Shown: in pieces, positions 29,292 through 38,233 of the stretch
Layout: every line of letters begins with the position of its first letter
Position numbering within the stretch: the first letter of the stretch is position 1
Assembly: GCF_014653215.1 (NCBI RefSeq)
Contig: NZ_BNAI01000001.1
Coordinates: 517,237 to 581,236, forward strand
Origin: Pseudolysinimonas yzui
Lineage (GTDB): Bacteria > Actinomycetota > Actinomycetes > Actinomycetales > Microbacteriaceae
Direction: 5' to 3'
Length of the DNA stretch: 64,000 nucleotides
Made by a program: the position numbers and the translations under genes
Notes under the pieces: model-generated
The model's input: the letters and a program-made list of their open reading frames with translations, nothing else
The model's database searches: none
Told to the model about the DNA's origin: nothing

Positions 29292-30265
29292 TGCAGCTGT
29301 TCAACGGCCTGGGTGCGGTGCCGCCCGGATTCGGCCCGAGCGCCGTCACCGTCGGCAAGTTCGACGGCGTGCACCTCGGGCACCGCGGGGTGCTCACCCA
29401 GTTGACCTCGCTCGCCGCCGACCGCGGACTGCTGCCGGTCGTCGCGACGTTCGACCGGCATCCGTTCGCCCTGCTGCGGCCCGACGACTGTCCCGAGGCG
29501 CTCGTGTCGAATGCGCAGCGCGCCGACCTGCTGGCCGAGTCCGACGTGGCGGCGACGCTCGTTCTGGAGTTCAACCGCGAGCTGAGCGAACTCCCGCCGA
29601 TCGCCTTCGCCGAACGCATCCTCCACGACGCGCTCGACGCGCGACTGGTGCTGGTGGGCACCGACTTCCGCTTCGGGCACCGCGGCGAGGGTCGCATCGA
29701 CTCGATGCGCGAGCACGGCAGGATCTTCGGCTTCGAGGTCGTTCTGCTGGAAGACGTGCTCGTCGACGGGCGCCGGGTGTCGTCGACGAACATCCGGCAG
29801 CATCTCAGCGCGGGCGAGGTGCGGGAGGCGGCGAAGCTGCTCGGCCGCTACCCGCGCGTGCGGTCGACGGTCGTGCACGGCGACGCGATCGGGCGCGAGA
29901 TCGGCTTTCCGACGGCGAACCTCGATCCGGCGATGGAAGGATTCCTGCCGGCCGACGGCGTCTACGCCGCCTGGGCGTGGATCGACGGCGTCCGTCACGG
30001 CGCGGCGGTGTCGATCGGCAACAACCCGACGTTCGACGGCATCCCGGCGCGGCGCACCGAGGCGCATCTGATCGACACGTCGCTGGACGCCTACGGCAAG
30101 ACGATCGAGCTCGACTTCGTCGAGTACCTCCGCCCGATGGTCAAGTTCGACGGAGTGCCGACGCTCGTCGCCGCGCTCGCCGCCGACACCGAGCGCATCC
30201 GGGCCCTGCTCGCGGAGGAAGCCGGCCTCGGGAGCGATCCGGCGCCCGACGCACCCCGTCCCTAG
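29288..30265 (+). CDS. ribF: Bifunctional riboflavin kinase/FAD synthetase
   Basis: The 325-residue cytoplasmic enzyme makes FMN from riboflavin and then FAD. The N-terminal FAD-synthetase (nucleotidyltransferase) domain shows VTVGKFDGVHLGHRGVL near residue 20 and LVGTDFRFGHRGEG; the usual SSTxIR appears as SSTNIRQHL. The C-terminal riboflavin kinase domain starts near residue 185 with GDAIGREIGFPTANL. ATG 29288 overlaps the previous stop, and longer open sequence upstream overlaps the membrane-protein gene. Confidence 0.95.
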   Translation: MMQLFNGLGAVPPGFGPSAVTVGKFDGVHLGHRGVLTQLTSLAADRGLLPVVATFDRHPFALLRPDDCPEALVSNAQRADLLAESDVAATLVLEFNRELSELPPIAFAERILHDALDARLVLVGTDFRFGHRGEGRIDSMREHGRIFGFEVVLLEDVLVDGRRVSSTNIRQHLSAGEVREAAKLLGRYPRVRSTVVHGDAIGREIGFPTANLDPAMEGFLPADGVYAAWAWIDGVRHGAAVSIGNNPTFDGIPARRTEAHLIDTSLDAYGKTIELDFVEYLRPMVKFDGVPTLVAALAADTERIRALLAEEAGLGSDPAPDAPRP

Positions 30266-30268
30266 AAT
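30263..30268 (+). promoter_or_regulatory. -10 box for leaderless dnaG
   Basis: TAGAAT overlaps the ribF stop and is followed by 6 nt and the dnaG ATG at 30275. No Shine-Dalgarno sequence is present, so dnaG is probably expressed from a leaderless message. Confidence 0.6.
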
Positions 30269-30274
30269 CACAAC

Positions 30275-32149
30275 ATGCCCGGGCTGATTCGTCGAAGCGA
30301 TATCGACGAAGTCAGGGCACGCACCAACATCGCCGACATCGTCGGCGACTTCGTGACGCTGAAGAGCGCGGGTGTCGGCTCGATGAAGGGCCTGTGCCCG
30401 TTCCACGAGGAGCGCAGCCCGAGCTTCCACGTGCGGCCCCAGGCGGGGCTCTATCACTGCTTCGGCTGCAACGAGGGCGGCGATGTCTTCTCCTTCCTGC
30501 AGAAGATGGACCACGTCTCCTTCGCCGAGGCCGTCGAGCGGCTCGCGGCCCGGCTCGGTTACGAGCTGCACTACGAAGACGGCGGGCAGGCGAGCGACCA
30601 CGGCAACCGGGCCCGGCTGCTGGCGGCGAACGCCGCCGCCGAGAAGTTCTTCCAGGCACAACTGGCGACCCCGGCGGCGCAGATCGGCCGCGACTTCCTG
30701 GGCGCGCGCGGCTTCGACGCCGCCGCGGCGCAGCACTTCGGCATCGGCTTCGCGCCGAAGTCGTTCAACGCCCTCGGGGATGCCCTCAAGAAGCAGGGGT
30801 TCACGCCGGAGGAGCTCACGGCATCCGGTCTGCTGAGCACCGGTGACCGTGGCAACGCCTACGACCGGTTCCGCGGCCGCCTGATCTGGCCGATCCGCGA
30901 CATCACCGGGCAGACCGTCGGCTTCGGCGCCCGCAAGCTGCTCTCCGACGACGACGACAAGGGCCCGAAGTACCTCAACACCCCCGAGACGCCGGTGTAT
31001 CACAAGAGCCAGGTGCTCTACGGGCTCGACCTCGCCCGCCGCGACATCGCGAAAGGCAAGCAGGTCGTCGTCGTCGAGGGCTACACGGATGTCATGGCCT
31101 GCCACCTCGCCGGCGTCACGACGGCCGTGGCCACCTGCGGCACGAGCTTCGGCGTCGACCACATCAAGGTGATCCGGCGGGTGCTGGGGGATGTCGACAA
31201 CGCCGATACGGCCGGCACCGGCGAGGTGGTGTTCACCTTCGACCCCGACGAGGCCGGGCAGAAGGCGGCGAGCCGGGCGTTCCAGGAGGAGCAGCGTTTC
31301 GCGGCGCAGACCTTCGTCGCGGTCGCCCCCGACAACCTCGACCCGAGCGACCTGCGCACCCAGCGCGGCGACGAGGCGGTGCGCAAGCTCATCGCCGACC
31401 GCAAGCCGATGTTCGAGTTCATGATCCGCCGGGTGCTCACCGGCCACGACCTCGAGACCGTCGAGGGCCGGGTCGCCGCCCTGCGCGCGGCGGCGCCGGT
31501 GGTCGCCGGCATCCGGGATCGCTCGCTGAGCGACGGCTACGTGCGCAACCTCGCCGGCTGGCTGGGGATGGATCCCGCCGAAGTCGGCCGCGCCGTGCGC
31601 GCCGTGAAGTCGGCCCGGCCGACGACGTCGACGCCGGTACCGGCGGAGGGTGAGGCGGAAGCCCCGGTGGCCGAGGTGCGTCTGCTCGACCTGCCGACCG
31701 ACGTCGAGACCCGTATGGAACGCGACGCGTTCCTCGTCATCCTGCAGCGGCCGCAGGCGATCGGTCGCGAACTGCTCGAGCGCGCCGTCACGGTGCGGAT
31801 GCGCAACTCGATCCTCGACGTGGTGCGCGACGGTGTCGCCACGGCGATCGAGTACTGGGACCGGCCCGACTGGGTCGCGCGCGTCAGCGAAGCCGTGCCG
31901 TCGCGGTTCGCGGGCCTGGTGGCCCAGCTCGGGGTCGCCCCGATTCCCGAGACCCGGGAGGCGAACCTCGACAAGTACGCCCGTGCGCAGGTCGCCGATC
32001 TGGTGGCCGTCGACCTGGCTCGTCGCAAGACCGACCTCCAGGGGGCGTCGCAGCGTGCCGCGGCGGAAGGCGACGTGGATCGGGCCCGGCGCATCCAGGT
32101 CGAGATCGCGGCCCTCGAGATCGAGCGGCGCAAGTTGCGTGCAGGCTGA
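30275..32149 (+). CDS. dnaG: DNA primase
   Basis: The 624-residue enzyme makes RNA primers for replication. The N-terminal zinc-binding domain has CPFHEERSPSFHVRPQAGLY and HCFGC (the CHC2 finger near residues 39–63). The catalytic core follows (DRFRGRLIWPIRD, TVGFGARKL), with the Toprim Glu in VVVVEGYTDVMA near residue 268 and the Asp pair in FTFDPDEAGQKAA. The C-terminal third should be the DnaB-binding part. It is in the truB–ribF neighbourhood but has its own -10 box. Confidence 0.97.
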   Translation: MPGLIRRSDIDEVRARTNIADIVGDFVTLKSAGVGSMKGLCPFHEERSPSFHVRPQAGLYHCFGCNEGGDVFSFLQKMDHVSFAEAVERLAARLGYELHYEDGGQASDHGNRARLLAANAAAEKFFQAQLATPAAQIGRDFLGARGFDAAAAQHFGIGFAPKSFNALGDALKKQGFTPEELTASGLLSTGDRGNAYDRFRGRLIWPIRDITGQTVGFGARKLLSDDDDKGPKYLNTPETPVYHKSQVLYGLDLARRDIAKGKQVVVVEGYTDVMACHLAGVTTAVATCGTSFGVDHIKVIRRVLGDVDNADTAGTGEVVFTFDPDEAGQKAASRAFQEEQRFAAQTFVAVAPDNLDPSDLRTQRGDEAVRKLIADRKPMFEFMIRRVLTGHDLETVEGRVAALRAAAPVVAGIRDRSLSDGYVRNLAGWLGMDPAEVGRAVRAVKSARPTTSTPVPAEGEAEAPVAEVRLLDLPTDVETRMERDAFLVILQRPQAIGRELLERAVTVRMRNSILDVVRDGVATAIEYWDRPDWVARVSEAVPSRFAGLVAQLGVAPIPETREANLDKYARAQVADLVAVDLARRKTDLQGASQRAAAEGDVDRARRIQVEIAALEIERRKLRAG

Positions 32150-32230
32150 CTGTGTTATGACTGGTAGGCCCGCGCGACCCTTGACGAGCGGGCATCCCGA
32201 GGCCCTTGCCACCCGATTGAAGGAGGCCCG

Positions 32231-33817
32231 TTGAGTCGGAGCCTGCTGCGACGCGCGATCGCTGCCGCCACCGCCCTCGCCGTGATCGTGACGCTCGGCG
32301 CCTGCGCCAGCGGGGGTTCGGCGTCGAGCCCCATCCGCGTCGGGTGGAGCGGTGAGGTTCCGCCGCTCGACCCGGCGGCGAGCGACTCGCTCGGCTCCTT
32401 CGCCTTCCTCACCCAGCTCTACCCGTCGCTGCTCGTCGTCGACGCCGATCAGGCCGACCCCGTTCCCGAGATCGCCGAATCGGTCGAATGGACCGAAGAC
32501 GGGGTCTACACCGCGGTGCTGAAGTCCGGGCTGGTCTTCCCGAACGGTCACGACCTCACCACATCGGATGTCAAGTTCAGTCTCGAGCGTCAGCTCGCGC
32601 TGCAGTCGGAGGACGGAGCCTGGCGGCGCCTCGCGAACCTCGACAGCATCGAGATCATCGACGACACGACGATCGAGTTCCATCTCGGCACGGCGATCGA
32701 CACCGGCTTCCCGTTCGTGCTCGCCGGCCCCGCCGGGCTGGTGCTCGACGAGGAAGCCTTCTTCGCCGACGAGCTCACCCCCGACGCCGACATCATCGAC
32801 GCTCAAGCTTTCGGCGGGCCGTACGTTCTCGAGTCGTCGAGCGACGAGGTGTTGACACTCACCCCGTACCTCGGGTTCGGCGGTTCGCCGCTGGCCGCAT
32901 CCACCCTCGAGCTTCGGGCGGGCGACGACGGCGATCTGGCGACGCGCTTGAGCGACGGCACGGTCGACGTGCTCGCCGGCCGGCTCGGTCCCGAGACCAT
33001 CCAGTCGCTCGCCGGGGATGACGGGATCGATATGGCGCGGGCCGCATCCGGTCGTGTCCGCCTGCTCGCGTTCGACTTCGGTCACATGCCGTTCGGCTCC
33101 CGCACCGAGACCCCCGACGCAGCGAAGGCGGCGGCCGTGCGCACCGCCATCAGCGAGCTCGTCGACCGCGAAGCCCTCGCCGACGGGCTCGGCGCCAACT
33201 GGGTGGAGCCGCTCTACGGCTACACCGCCGACGGCATCCCGGGCTCCTCCGACGTGTTCTCCGCGCTCCACGGCGACGGTGAGGGCGGGCCCGACGTCGA
33301 CCGCGCCACGGCAGCCCTCGACGCGGCGGCGATTCCGTACCCGGTCGAGCTCAGCATCCATGTCGACCTCGACCAGGTGGGCGATCCGGGGAGGGTCGAG
33401 ATCGACGCGCTCGCCGAGCAGCTCGACGACAGCGGCCTGTTCACGGTCACCGTCGTCGAGACGGATGCCGAGGGCTTCGGCTCGGCGCTCGTCGCCGGCG
33501 AGGTGGAGGCGGTGTTCACCAGTGTGCTGCCGGTCACCGCCGACCCCCGGGACTACCTCGAACCGTTCCGTTCAGCCGGTCTGCTCGCGCCGGGCTACGC
33601 CGACGCCGGCGTCGACAAGCTGCTCGACGAGTACGCGAGCGAGCCCGACGCCGACCTTCGCGCGGCGAAGCTGCGTGAGATCGAGAACGCGATCGCGGTG
33701 CAGCTCCCCGCCATCCCGCTCACCCAGGGGGTGCGCGTGGTGTTCGTGCGCGGCACGATCTCGGGGTTCGGGGTCGACGACTCGCTCCCGCTCGACCTGA
33801 GCCGGCTGCGTCGCTGA
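32231..33817 (+). CDS. ABC transporter substrate-binding lipoprotein, family 5
   Basis: This 528-residue exported protein begins with a lipoprotein signal peptide whose lipobox reads TLGACAS (Cys near residue 25). The mature part follows the peptide/nickel-binding (SBP_bac_5) layout: VGWSGEVPPLDPAASDSLG, then VPEIAESVEWTEDGVY and GLVFPNGHDLTTSDVKFS. It starts at TTG 32231, backed by a strong AAGGAGG 6 nt upstream. A lone ABC ATPase follows, but no permease genes, so the membrane part of the transporter must be elsewhere or absent. It probably binds peptides or similar solutes. Confidence 0.88.
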   Translation: MSRSLLRRAIAAATALAVIVTLGACASGGSASSPIRVGWSGEVPPLDPAASDSLGSFAFLTQLYPSLLVVDADQADPVPEIAESVEWTEDGVYTAVLKSGLVFPNGHDLTTSDVKFSLERQLALQSEDGAWRRLANLDSIEIIDDTTIEFHLGTAIDTGFPFVLAGPAGLVLDEEAFFADELTPDADIIDAQAFGGPYVLESSSDEVLTLTPYLGFGGSPLAASTLELRAGDDGDLATRLSDGTVDVLAGRLGPETIQSLAGDDGIDMARAASGRVRLLAFDFGHMPFGSRTETPDAAKAAAVRTAISELVDREALADGLGANWVEPLYGYTADGIPGSSDVFSALHGDGEGGPDVDRATAALDAAAIPYPVELSIHVDLDQVGDPGRVEIDALAEQLDDSGLFTVTVVETDAEGFGSALVAGEVEAVFTSVLPVTADPRDYLEPFRSAGLLAPGYADAGVDKLLDEYASEPDADLRAAKLREIENAIAVQLPAIPLTQGVRVVFVRGTISGFGVDDSLPLDLSRLRR

Positions 33818-33862
33818 GTTGCTGCGTCGCTGACTCCGGGTCAGGCCGGGTAGCGTGGCAGC

Positions 33863-34642
33863 GTGAGTGACGTCGCGGTTCGGGCAGACGACCTGACCCT
33901 CGGGTACGGCGATGATCGACCCGCCGTGAGCGGTGTCACCTTCGAGATCCCGCTCGACGGCATCCTCGGCGTCGTCGGTGAGGCCGGGTCGGGCAAGAGC
34001 ACCCTCGCCCGTGCGGTGGCCGCCCAGTCGGTGCCGGGGGAGCGCACGGCGCCGCACATCGTCGGGGGGCACCTTCAGGTGCTCGGCCGGGAGATCCGCG
34101 ACCTCTCACCGCAGCGGCGCGACAAACTGGTGAGCAAGGTCGGCTACCTGCCGCAGGACGGCGGAAGCACCCTCGAACCGCATCTCACCGTCGGCGAGAA
34201 CGTGGCCGCCCCGATCTACCAGCGCGACGAGAAGTACGACCGCAAGAAGGCGGGTGCGCTCGTCGCCCAACTGGTGGATGCCGTGCGCCTCCCGATCGGC
34301 GTCATGGCCAAGATGCCCCACGAACTCTCCCGCGGGCAGCGGCAGCGCATCGCGCTCGCCCGTGCCCTCATCCTCGAACCGAACCTGCTCGTCGCCGACG
34401 ACCCGACGATGGGTGTCGACGTGCTCGTGCGCGGCCGCATCCTCACCGTCATCGCCGACCTGCAGCGCGAGCGCGCCTTCTCGGCTCTCGTGATCGGCCA
34501 CGACCTGCGCGAACTGCGCACGATGACCGACCAGATCGCCGTCATGCACGAGGGCATGTTCGTCGGCTACGGCCAGGCCGACGAGGTGCTCGACAACCCC
34601 CTGCACCCCTACGTGGAAGCCCTCGCCGCCACCACCCGGTGA
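33863..34642 (+). CDS. Oligopeptide-type ABC transporter ATP-binding protein
   Basis: A 259-residue ABC ATPase of the DppD/DppF/OppD type. Walker A is GEAGSGKST near residue 38, the Q-loop is LPQDGG, the signature is LSRGQRQRIALARAL, and the H-loop is VIGHDLREL. Walker B reads LLVADDPTMGVDV, so the catalytic Glu after the Walker B Asp is replaced by Asp and the D-loop differs from the usual SALD. That predicts slow or altered hydrolysis. GTG 33863 lies 6 nt after TAGCGT. It follows the binding protein, but no permease is present. Confidence 0.85.
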   Translation: MSDVAVRADDLTLGYGDDRPAVSGVTFEIPLDGILGVVGEAGSGKSTLARAVAAQSVPGERTAPHIVGGHLQVLGREIRDLSPQRRDKLVSKVGYLPQDGGSTLEPHLTVGENVAAPIYQRDEKYDRKKAGALVAQLVDAVRLPIGVMAKMPHELSRGQRQRIALARALILEPNLLVADDPTMGVDVLVRGRILTVIADLQRERAFSALVIGHDLRELRTMTDQIAVMHEGMFVGYGQADEVLDNPLHPYVEALAATTR

Positions 34643-34643
34643 C

Positions 34644-34662
34644 CCGGAGTGTCGCTCTCCGG
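34644..34662 (+). terminator. Short stem-loop after the ABC ATPase gene
   Basis: CCGGAG (34644–34649) and CTCCGG (34657–34662) pair with a 7-nt loop right after the stop codon. The stem is short and has no T-run, so termination is only possible. Confidence 0.35.
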
Positions 34663-34778
34663 TGACCATCCGCGCGACACGCCGTCGACACCCCGGGATG
34701 CCGGGCAACGGTCATCGTGTTGCGACAGCTTGCCCCGTCGTCGGGATGCGGTGGGCAAGAGCGCCGGTTCAGGTTTGC

Positions 34779-34784
34779 TACGCT
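34779..34784 (+). promoter_or_regulatory. Candidate -10 box for tRNA-Asn
   Basis: TACGCT lies 23 bases upstream of the tRNA 5' end. No clear -35 is seen. Confidence 0.35.
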
Positions 34785-34807
34785 GGACCGGCTGTTCACA
34801 CAGCTAA

Positions 34808-34880
34808 TCCTCGGTAGCTCAATTGGCAGAGCAATCGGCTGTTAACCGATAGGTTCTTGGTTCGAGTCCAAGCCGGGGAG
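34808..34880 (+). tRNA. tRNA-Asn (anticodon GTT)
   Basis: The 73-nt sequence folds as a standard cloverleaf. The acceptor strands TCCTCGG and CCGGGGA pair with one T·G wobble. The anticodon stem ATCGG/CCGAT closes the loop CTGTTAA with GTT at 34841–34843, and the T-arm has TTCGAGT. The CCA end is not fully encoded (G then CA). An intrinsic terminator follows. Confidence 0.95.
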
Positions 34881-34886
34881 CAGATG

Positions 34887-34918
34887 AGGCCCGGACTCCC
34901 CGTGATTCCGGGCCTTTG
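34887..34918 (+). terminator. Intrinsic terminator after tRNA-Asn
   Basis: AGGCCCGGA (34887–34895) and TCCGGGCCT (34907–34915) form a perfect 9-bp stem with an 11-nt loop, followed by TTTG. This is the clearest Rho-independent-type terminator of the window. Confidence 0.8.
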
Positions 34919-34941
34919 TCGTTCCCGCCGCATGCCACCGA

Positions 34942-35412
34942 TCATGCCTCTACGAACGTGTCGGGGACGGGACCGAGCAACGGCTGGGCCTCCGGCGGGT
35001 TGCGATAGCCCGTCTCCCAGGGATAAGCGCCGGTCGAGTCCGGCCAGATCAGCTGCAGCGCCCTCACCTCGCCATACCGATGATGTACCGCGGTGAGGCC
35101 CTCCGTGTTCTCGGCATCGATGAAGGCCACGTCTCCGGAATCGGTGAACCGGGTCGTCCGGATGCCGTGAGCGACCACGATTCCGTCGCGCAAGTCCTGA
35201 CCCACCAGGTTCAGGAAAATGTGAGCAGAATCGAACGGCATCCCGGTGACGACGATTTCGGCGTGGCCGAAAGCGCTCAGCCCCACGGTGTACGAGAACT
35301 GGCTCGCGTTGGGCGATCCCATGACGTGACGGACTGCCCACCCGTGTTCCTCGATCAACACCGAGAGCTCCTCGTCCGCCGACCGGGCGGAATCTCGAGA
35401 GGGCACGGTCAA
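34942..35412 (-). CDS. DUF4262 domain protein
   Basis: The 156-residue cytoplasmic protein matches DUF4262: VLIEEHGWAVRHVMGS, FSYTVGLSAFGHAEIVVTGM, and HIFLNLVGQDLRDG. The family is uncharacterised. It starts at TTG 35412, overlapping the upstream gene's stop by 4 bases (TTGA), with a GGGGG stretch before it. GTG 35406 is an alternative. It is coupled to a small zinc-ribbon-like protein, and the pair may work together. Confidence 0.75.
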   Translation of the reverse strand: MTVPSRDSARSADEELSVLIEEHGWAVRHVMGSPNASQFSYTVGLSAFGHAEIVVTGMPFDSAHIFLNLVGQDLRDGIVVAHGIRTTRFTDSGDVAFIDAENTEGLTAVHHRYGEVRALQLIWPDSTGAYPWETGYRNPPEAQPLLGPVPDTFVEA

Positions 35413-35669
35413 TTCGCCCCCTTCACCCGCACCCAGTTCTGTCGCACGAACTCGATCCCGGCGGGCTCGTGCAGTCGGAACTCGAACAGCCCGCACTCGG
35501 CGCAGACATACGCCCACACCTCGTGGCTCTGGTGGAGGCTGACGGCTCCGCGGAAACCCAGTTCCAGATGCGGCCGCAACCCGACGGCGCCGTACTCGCC
35601 GAAATCGACACCGTTGCGGGCCGCGTAGATCTCGGTTCCGTCGCAGGAGGGGCACACACCTTCGCGCAT
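35409..35669 (-). CDS. Small zinc-ribbon-like protein
   Basis: This 86-residue protein has two Cys pairs, CPSCDG near residue 6 and CAEC near residue 60, spaced as in a zinc ribbon built around an inserted beta segment. No further family is recognised. The chosen ATG at 35669 lies 7 nt after TACGAT on the minus strand, so it is likely leaderless; open frame upstream is not used. It is the first gene of a two-gene unit with DUF4262. Confidence 0.7.
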   Translation of the reverse strand: MREGVCPSCDGTEIYAARNGVDFGEYGAVGLRPHLELGFRGAVSLHQSHEVWAYVCAECGLFEFRLHEPAGIEFVRQNWVRVKGAN

Positions 35670-35700
35670 GCCCACGATCGTAGAGGCGGGGGGCGTGGTT

Positions 35701-36270
35701 CTACATGTGCGGAACGGACTGCAGCACCATCTCGGCGGGGTCGAAGTACGTCGACCAATCGGGGAACCCGAGCACGAAATCCGGGCCACCGACGGGGAAG
35801 ACGCCGATCGATTCCAGCTCTGAGTTCTCTGCGGCGTCGCGTTCTTCGCTCTCGTAGGCGCCGGGCTCGACATCGGGAAACGGTTGAACCCATCCGGCCG
35901 ATTCGAGGATGCCGAGCACCTGGGATTCGTCGGCGCCCGAGGTCACCCCGAAGACCTGGATCATGAGGTCGCCGGCGGCCGACGCGCGCTCCACCCGGAA
36001 GACGCACCCCTCGCGCACGGTGTCGTTGACCGCATCCGGCCGGAAGGCGTAGAACGGATCCTCGACCAACGTGATCTCGGTGAACGGCTCCGAGGGCTGA
36101 GTCTCGAGATGATCCGTGAGCGCGTCGAAGAAGCCCTCGGGACACGACCGCTCAGCGGCCTGTGCCTCTGAAGGCGTCGGGCTGACCCGGTCTGACGGTT
36201 CGGTTGACGCGCACCCCGCCAACCCCGCGATCGTGACGGCCACCACGAGAAGCACCCCTGACCGCTGCAT
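35701..36270 (-). CDS. Putative lipoprotein of unknown function
   Basis: The 189-residue protein starts with a signal peptide and lipobox (VTIAGLAGCAS, Cys near residue 20). It is followed by a Ser/Thr/Pro/Glu-rich linker and a mature domain with two further Cys residues (SCPEGFF and EGCVF) that might form a disulfide. It should be anchored on the outer face of the membrane. No family is recognised. It lies alone between the zinc-ribbon gene and a divergent histidine kinase. Confidence 0.75.
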   Translation of the reverse strand: MQRSGVLLVVAVTIAGLAGCASTEPSDRVSPTPSEAQAAERSCPEGFFDALTDHLETQPSEPFTEITLVEDPFYAFRPDAVNDTVREGCVFRVERASAAGDLMIQVFGVTSGADESQVLGILESAGWVQPFPDVEPGAYESEERDAAENSELESIGVFPVGGPDFVLGFPDWSTYFDPAEMVLQSVPHM

Positions 36271-36359
36271 GGTGAGAATACTAAGCGATCCTCACCAGAC
36301 AGCGAGAGTTACTCCCGCGGGACGACGCCCACCGCGCGGCGCCCGCGTAGCATCGGCGC

Positions 36360-37559
36360 ATGCGGCATCCCGGGTGGTACAGCGCGCACGGGCCGCACGG
36401 CGCACGCGGATGGCATGGCCCGCCTCCCCCGGAGTGGAGCGCCCCGAAGTGGGTGACCCTCTGGGTGCCGGTCATCGCATCCTTCATCCCGCAGGTGCTC
36501 GCCGCCATCTGGACGATCCGAGTCGGCGACTACCTGCCGCGGGAGGCGGTCGGCATCCTCGGTCTGGCCCTCGTGGGGCCGCTCGCCCTCATCGGCGCGC
36601 GGCGCTTCCCGGGCCCGGTCGTCGTGGTCGTGGCGGCGGCGGCATCGCTCGACCTGTTCGTCAACCCGCACGGCGGCCCCCCGTATGTCGCGCTGGCGTT
36701 CGCGATCGTCTCGGCGATCGTGCGCGGTGCCCGGGTGTGGGCGTGGGTCTCGGTGGGGGCGGCCTGGATCGCCACCGTCGGCGCCGCCATCGCGATGGGG
36801 CGCGAGGAGTGGACCCCGGGGCGGATCGCGGCGACCACCCTCGGCATCCTCATCGTCTTCGGCATCGGCGAGGGGATGCGCACTCGCCGCGACCGCGCGG
36901 CCGAGTACTGGCGGCTGGCGGGCGAGCGCGAGCAGAGCGAGGTGCAGGCCGAGCGGGTGCGCATCGCCCGCGAATTGCACGACGTGCTCGCGCATTCCCT
37001 GAGCCAGATCAACGTGCAGGCCGGCGTCGGACTCCACCTGATGGAGCGGCAGCCCGACAAGGCGGCCGAGGCGCTCGCGAGCATCAAGGAGACGAGCAAG
37101 GCGGCGCTCGACGAGGTGCGGTCGGTGCTGGGCGCGTTGCGATCCGACGGCACGACGGATGCCCCGCTGGTGCCCGAACCCGCGCTCGACCGGTTGCCGG
37201 CCCTCGTCGCCGCGATCCGCGGGGTCGAGGTGACTCTCGACAACCGCATCGTCGATGCCCCCAAGTCGGTGCAGCTGGCCCTGTTCCGCATCGCGCAGGA
37301 GTCGCTCACCAACGTCACCCGCCACGCCGGCGCCGCGCACGCGACGGTGCGACTGTGGACCGAAGGCGGCAGCTACCGCCTCGAGGTCACCGACGACGGT
37401 GCGGGTTCGACGACGCCGGCGAGTGAGACCGGCGGCCGCGGCCTGCTCGGGATGCGGGAACGTGCCGAGCTGCTCGGCGGCCACCTGTCGGCCGGACCGG
37501 CGCCGGGCACGGGGTTCCGGGTCTCGGCCACGATCCCGATGGAAGGCGTTCCCACATGA
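36360..37559 (+). CDS. Sensor histidine kinase, NarL-system type (HisKA_3)
   Basis: The 399-residue membrane kinase has an N-terminal region with about five membrane segments (residues 20–170) and no large extracellular sensor. The dimerisation/phosphoacceptor motif IARELHDVLAHSLSQIN (His near residue 206) is followed by the HATPase_c domain with N-box ESLTNVTRHAG and ETGGRGLLGMRERAELLGG. ATG 36360 lies 6 nt after TAGCAT, so it is leaderless. It overlaps the response regulator gene by 4 bases and forms a two-component system with it. The signal is unknown, though envelope stress is common for this layout. Confidence 0.92.
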   Translation: MRHPGWYSAHGPHGARGWHGPPPPEWSAPKWVTLWVPVIASFIPQVLAAIWTIRVGDYLPREAVGILGLALVGPLALIGARRFPGPVVVVVAAAASLDLFVNPHGGPPYVALAFAIVSAIVRGARVWAWVSVGAAWIATVGAAIAMGREEWTPGRIAATTLGILIVFGIGEGMRTRRDRAAEYWRLAGEREQSEVQAERVRIARELHDVLAHSLSQINVQAGVGLHLMERQPDKAAEALASIKETSKAALDEVRSVLGALRSDGTTDAPLVPEPALDRLPALVAAIRGVEVTLDNRIVDAPKSVQLALFRIAQESLTNVTRHAGAAHATVRLWTEGGSYRLEVTDDGAGSTTPASETGGRGLLGMRERAELLGGHLSAGPAPGTGFRVSATIPMEGVPT

Positions 37560-38230
37560 CCGGCCCCCGCATCCGGGTCGTCCTCGCCGACGACCAGCAC
37601 CTGATCCGCGCGGGCTTCCGCAGCCTGCTGGAAGCGGAGCCCGATCTCGACGTCGTGGGGGAGGCGGCGACGGGTCGCGAGGCGGTCGCCCTGGTGAAGC
37701 GCACCCAGCCCGATGTGGTGCTGATGGACATCCGGATGCCGGACGGCGACGGCCTGTGGGCGACGGAACAGATCGTGGCCGACCCCGCCCTCGCCGGCAC
37801 CCACGTCGTCGTCGTGACGACCTTCGAGCTCGACGAGTACGTCGCGCAGGCGATCCGGGCGGGGGCGAGCGGGTTCCTCGTGAAAGACACCGAACCCGTC
37901 GAGCTGATCCGGGCGGTGCGGGTCGTCGCCGGCGGGGAGGCCCTGCTCAGCCCGAGCGTCACGAAACGGCTGCTCGAGCGGGTCGCCGGCACCCTCAACG
38001 ACTCCCCGGACACCCGGCCGCTCGAGCCGCTCACCGACCGCGAGCGCGAAGTGCTGGCGCTCGTCGGCCAGGGCCTCACCAACGAGGAGATCGGCGGTCG
38101 CCTCTTCCTCAGCCCGCTCACCGCGAAGACCCACGTGTCGCGCATCATGTCGAAGCTGCTCGCCCGCGACCGCGTGCAACTCGTCGTCATCGCCTACGAG
38201 ACGGGTCTGGTCAGGGCCGGTCAGGCGTGA
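37556..38230 (+). CDS. LuxR/NarL-family response regulator
   Basis: The 224-residue regulator has a receiver domain (VLADDQHLIRAGF; phospho-Asp in VVLMDIRMPDGDG near residue 56; Thr and Lys in VVTTFELDEYV and FLVKDTEPVEL). A C-terminal LuxR helix-turn-helix follows (LTDREREVLALVGQGLTNEE and IGGRLFLSPLTAKTHVSRIM). ATG 37556 overlaps the kinase stop. It is the obvious partner of that kinase and should act as a transcription activator or repressor of unknown targets, possibly including the SHOCT protein that follows. Confidence 0.94.
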   Translation: MTGPRIRVVLADDQHLIRAGFRSLLEAEPDLDVVGEAATGREAVALVKRTQPDVVLMDIRMPDGDGLWATEQIVADPALAGTHVVVVTTFELDEYVAQAIRAGASGFLVKDTEPVELIRAVRVVAGGEALLSPSVTKRLLERVAGTLNDSPDTRPLEPLTDREREVLALVGQGLTNEEIGGRLFLSPLTAKTHVSRIMSKLLARDRVQLVVIAYETGLVRAGQA

Positions 38231-38233
38231 AGT

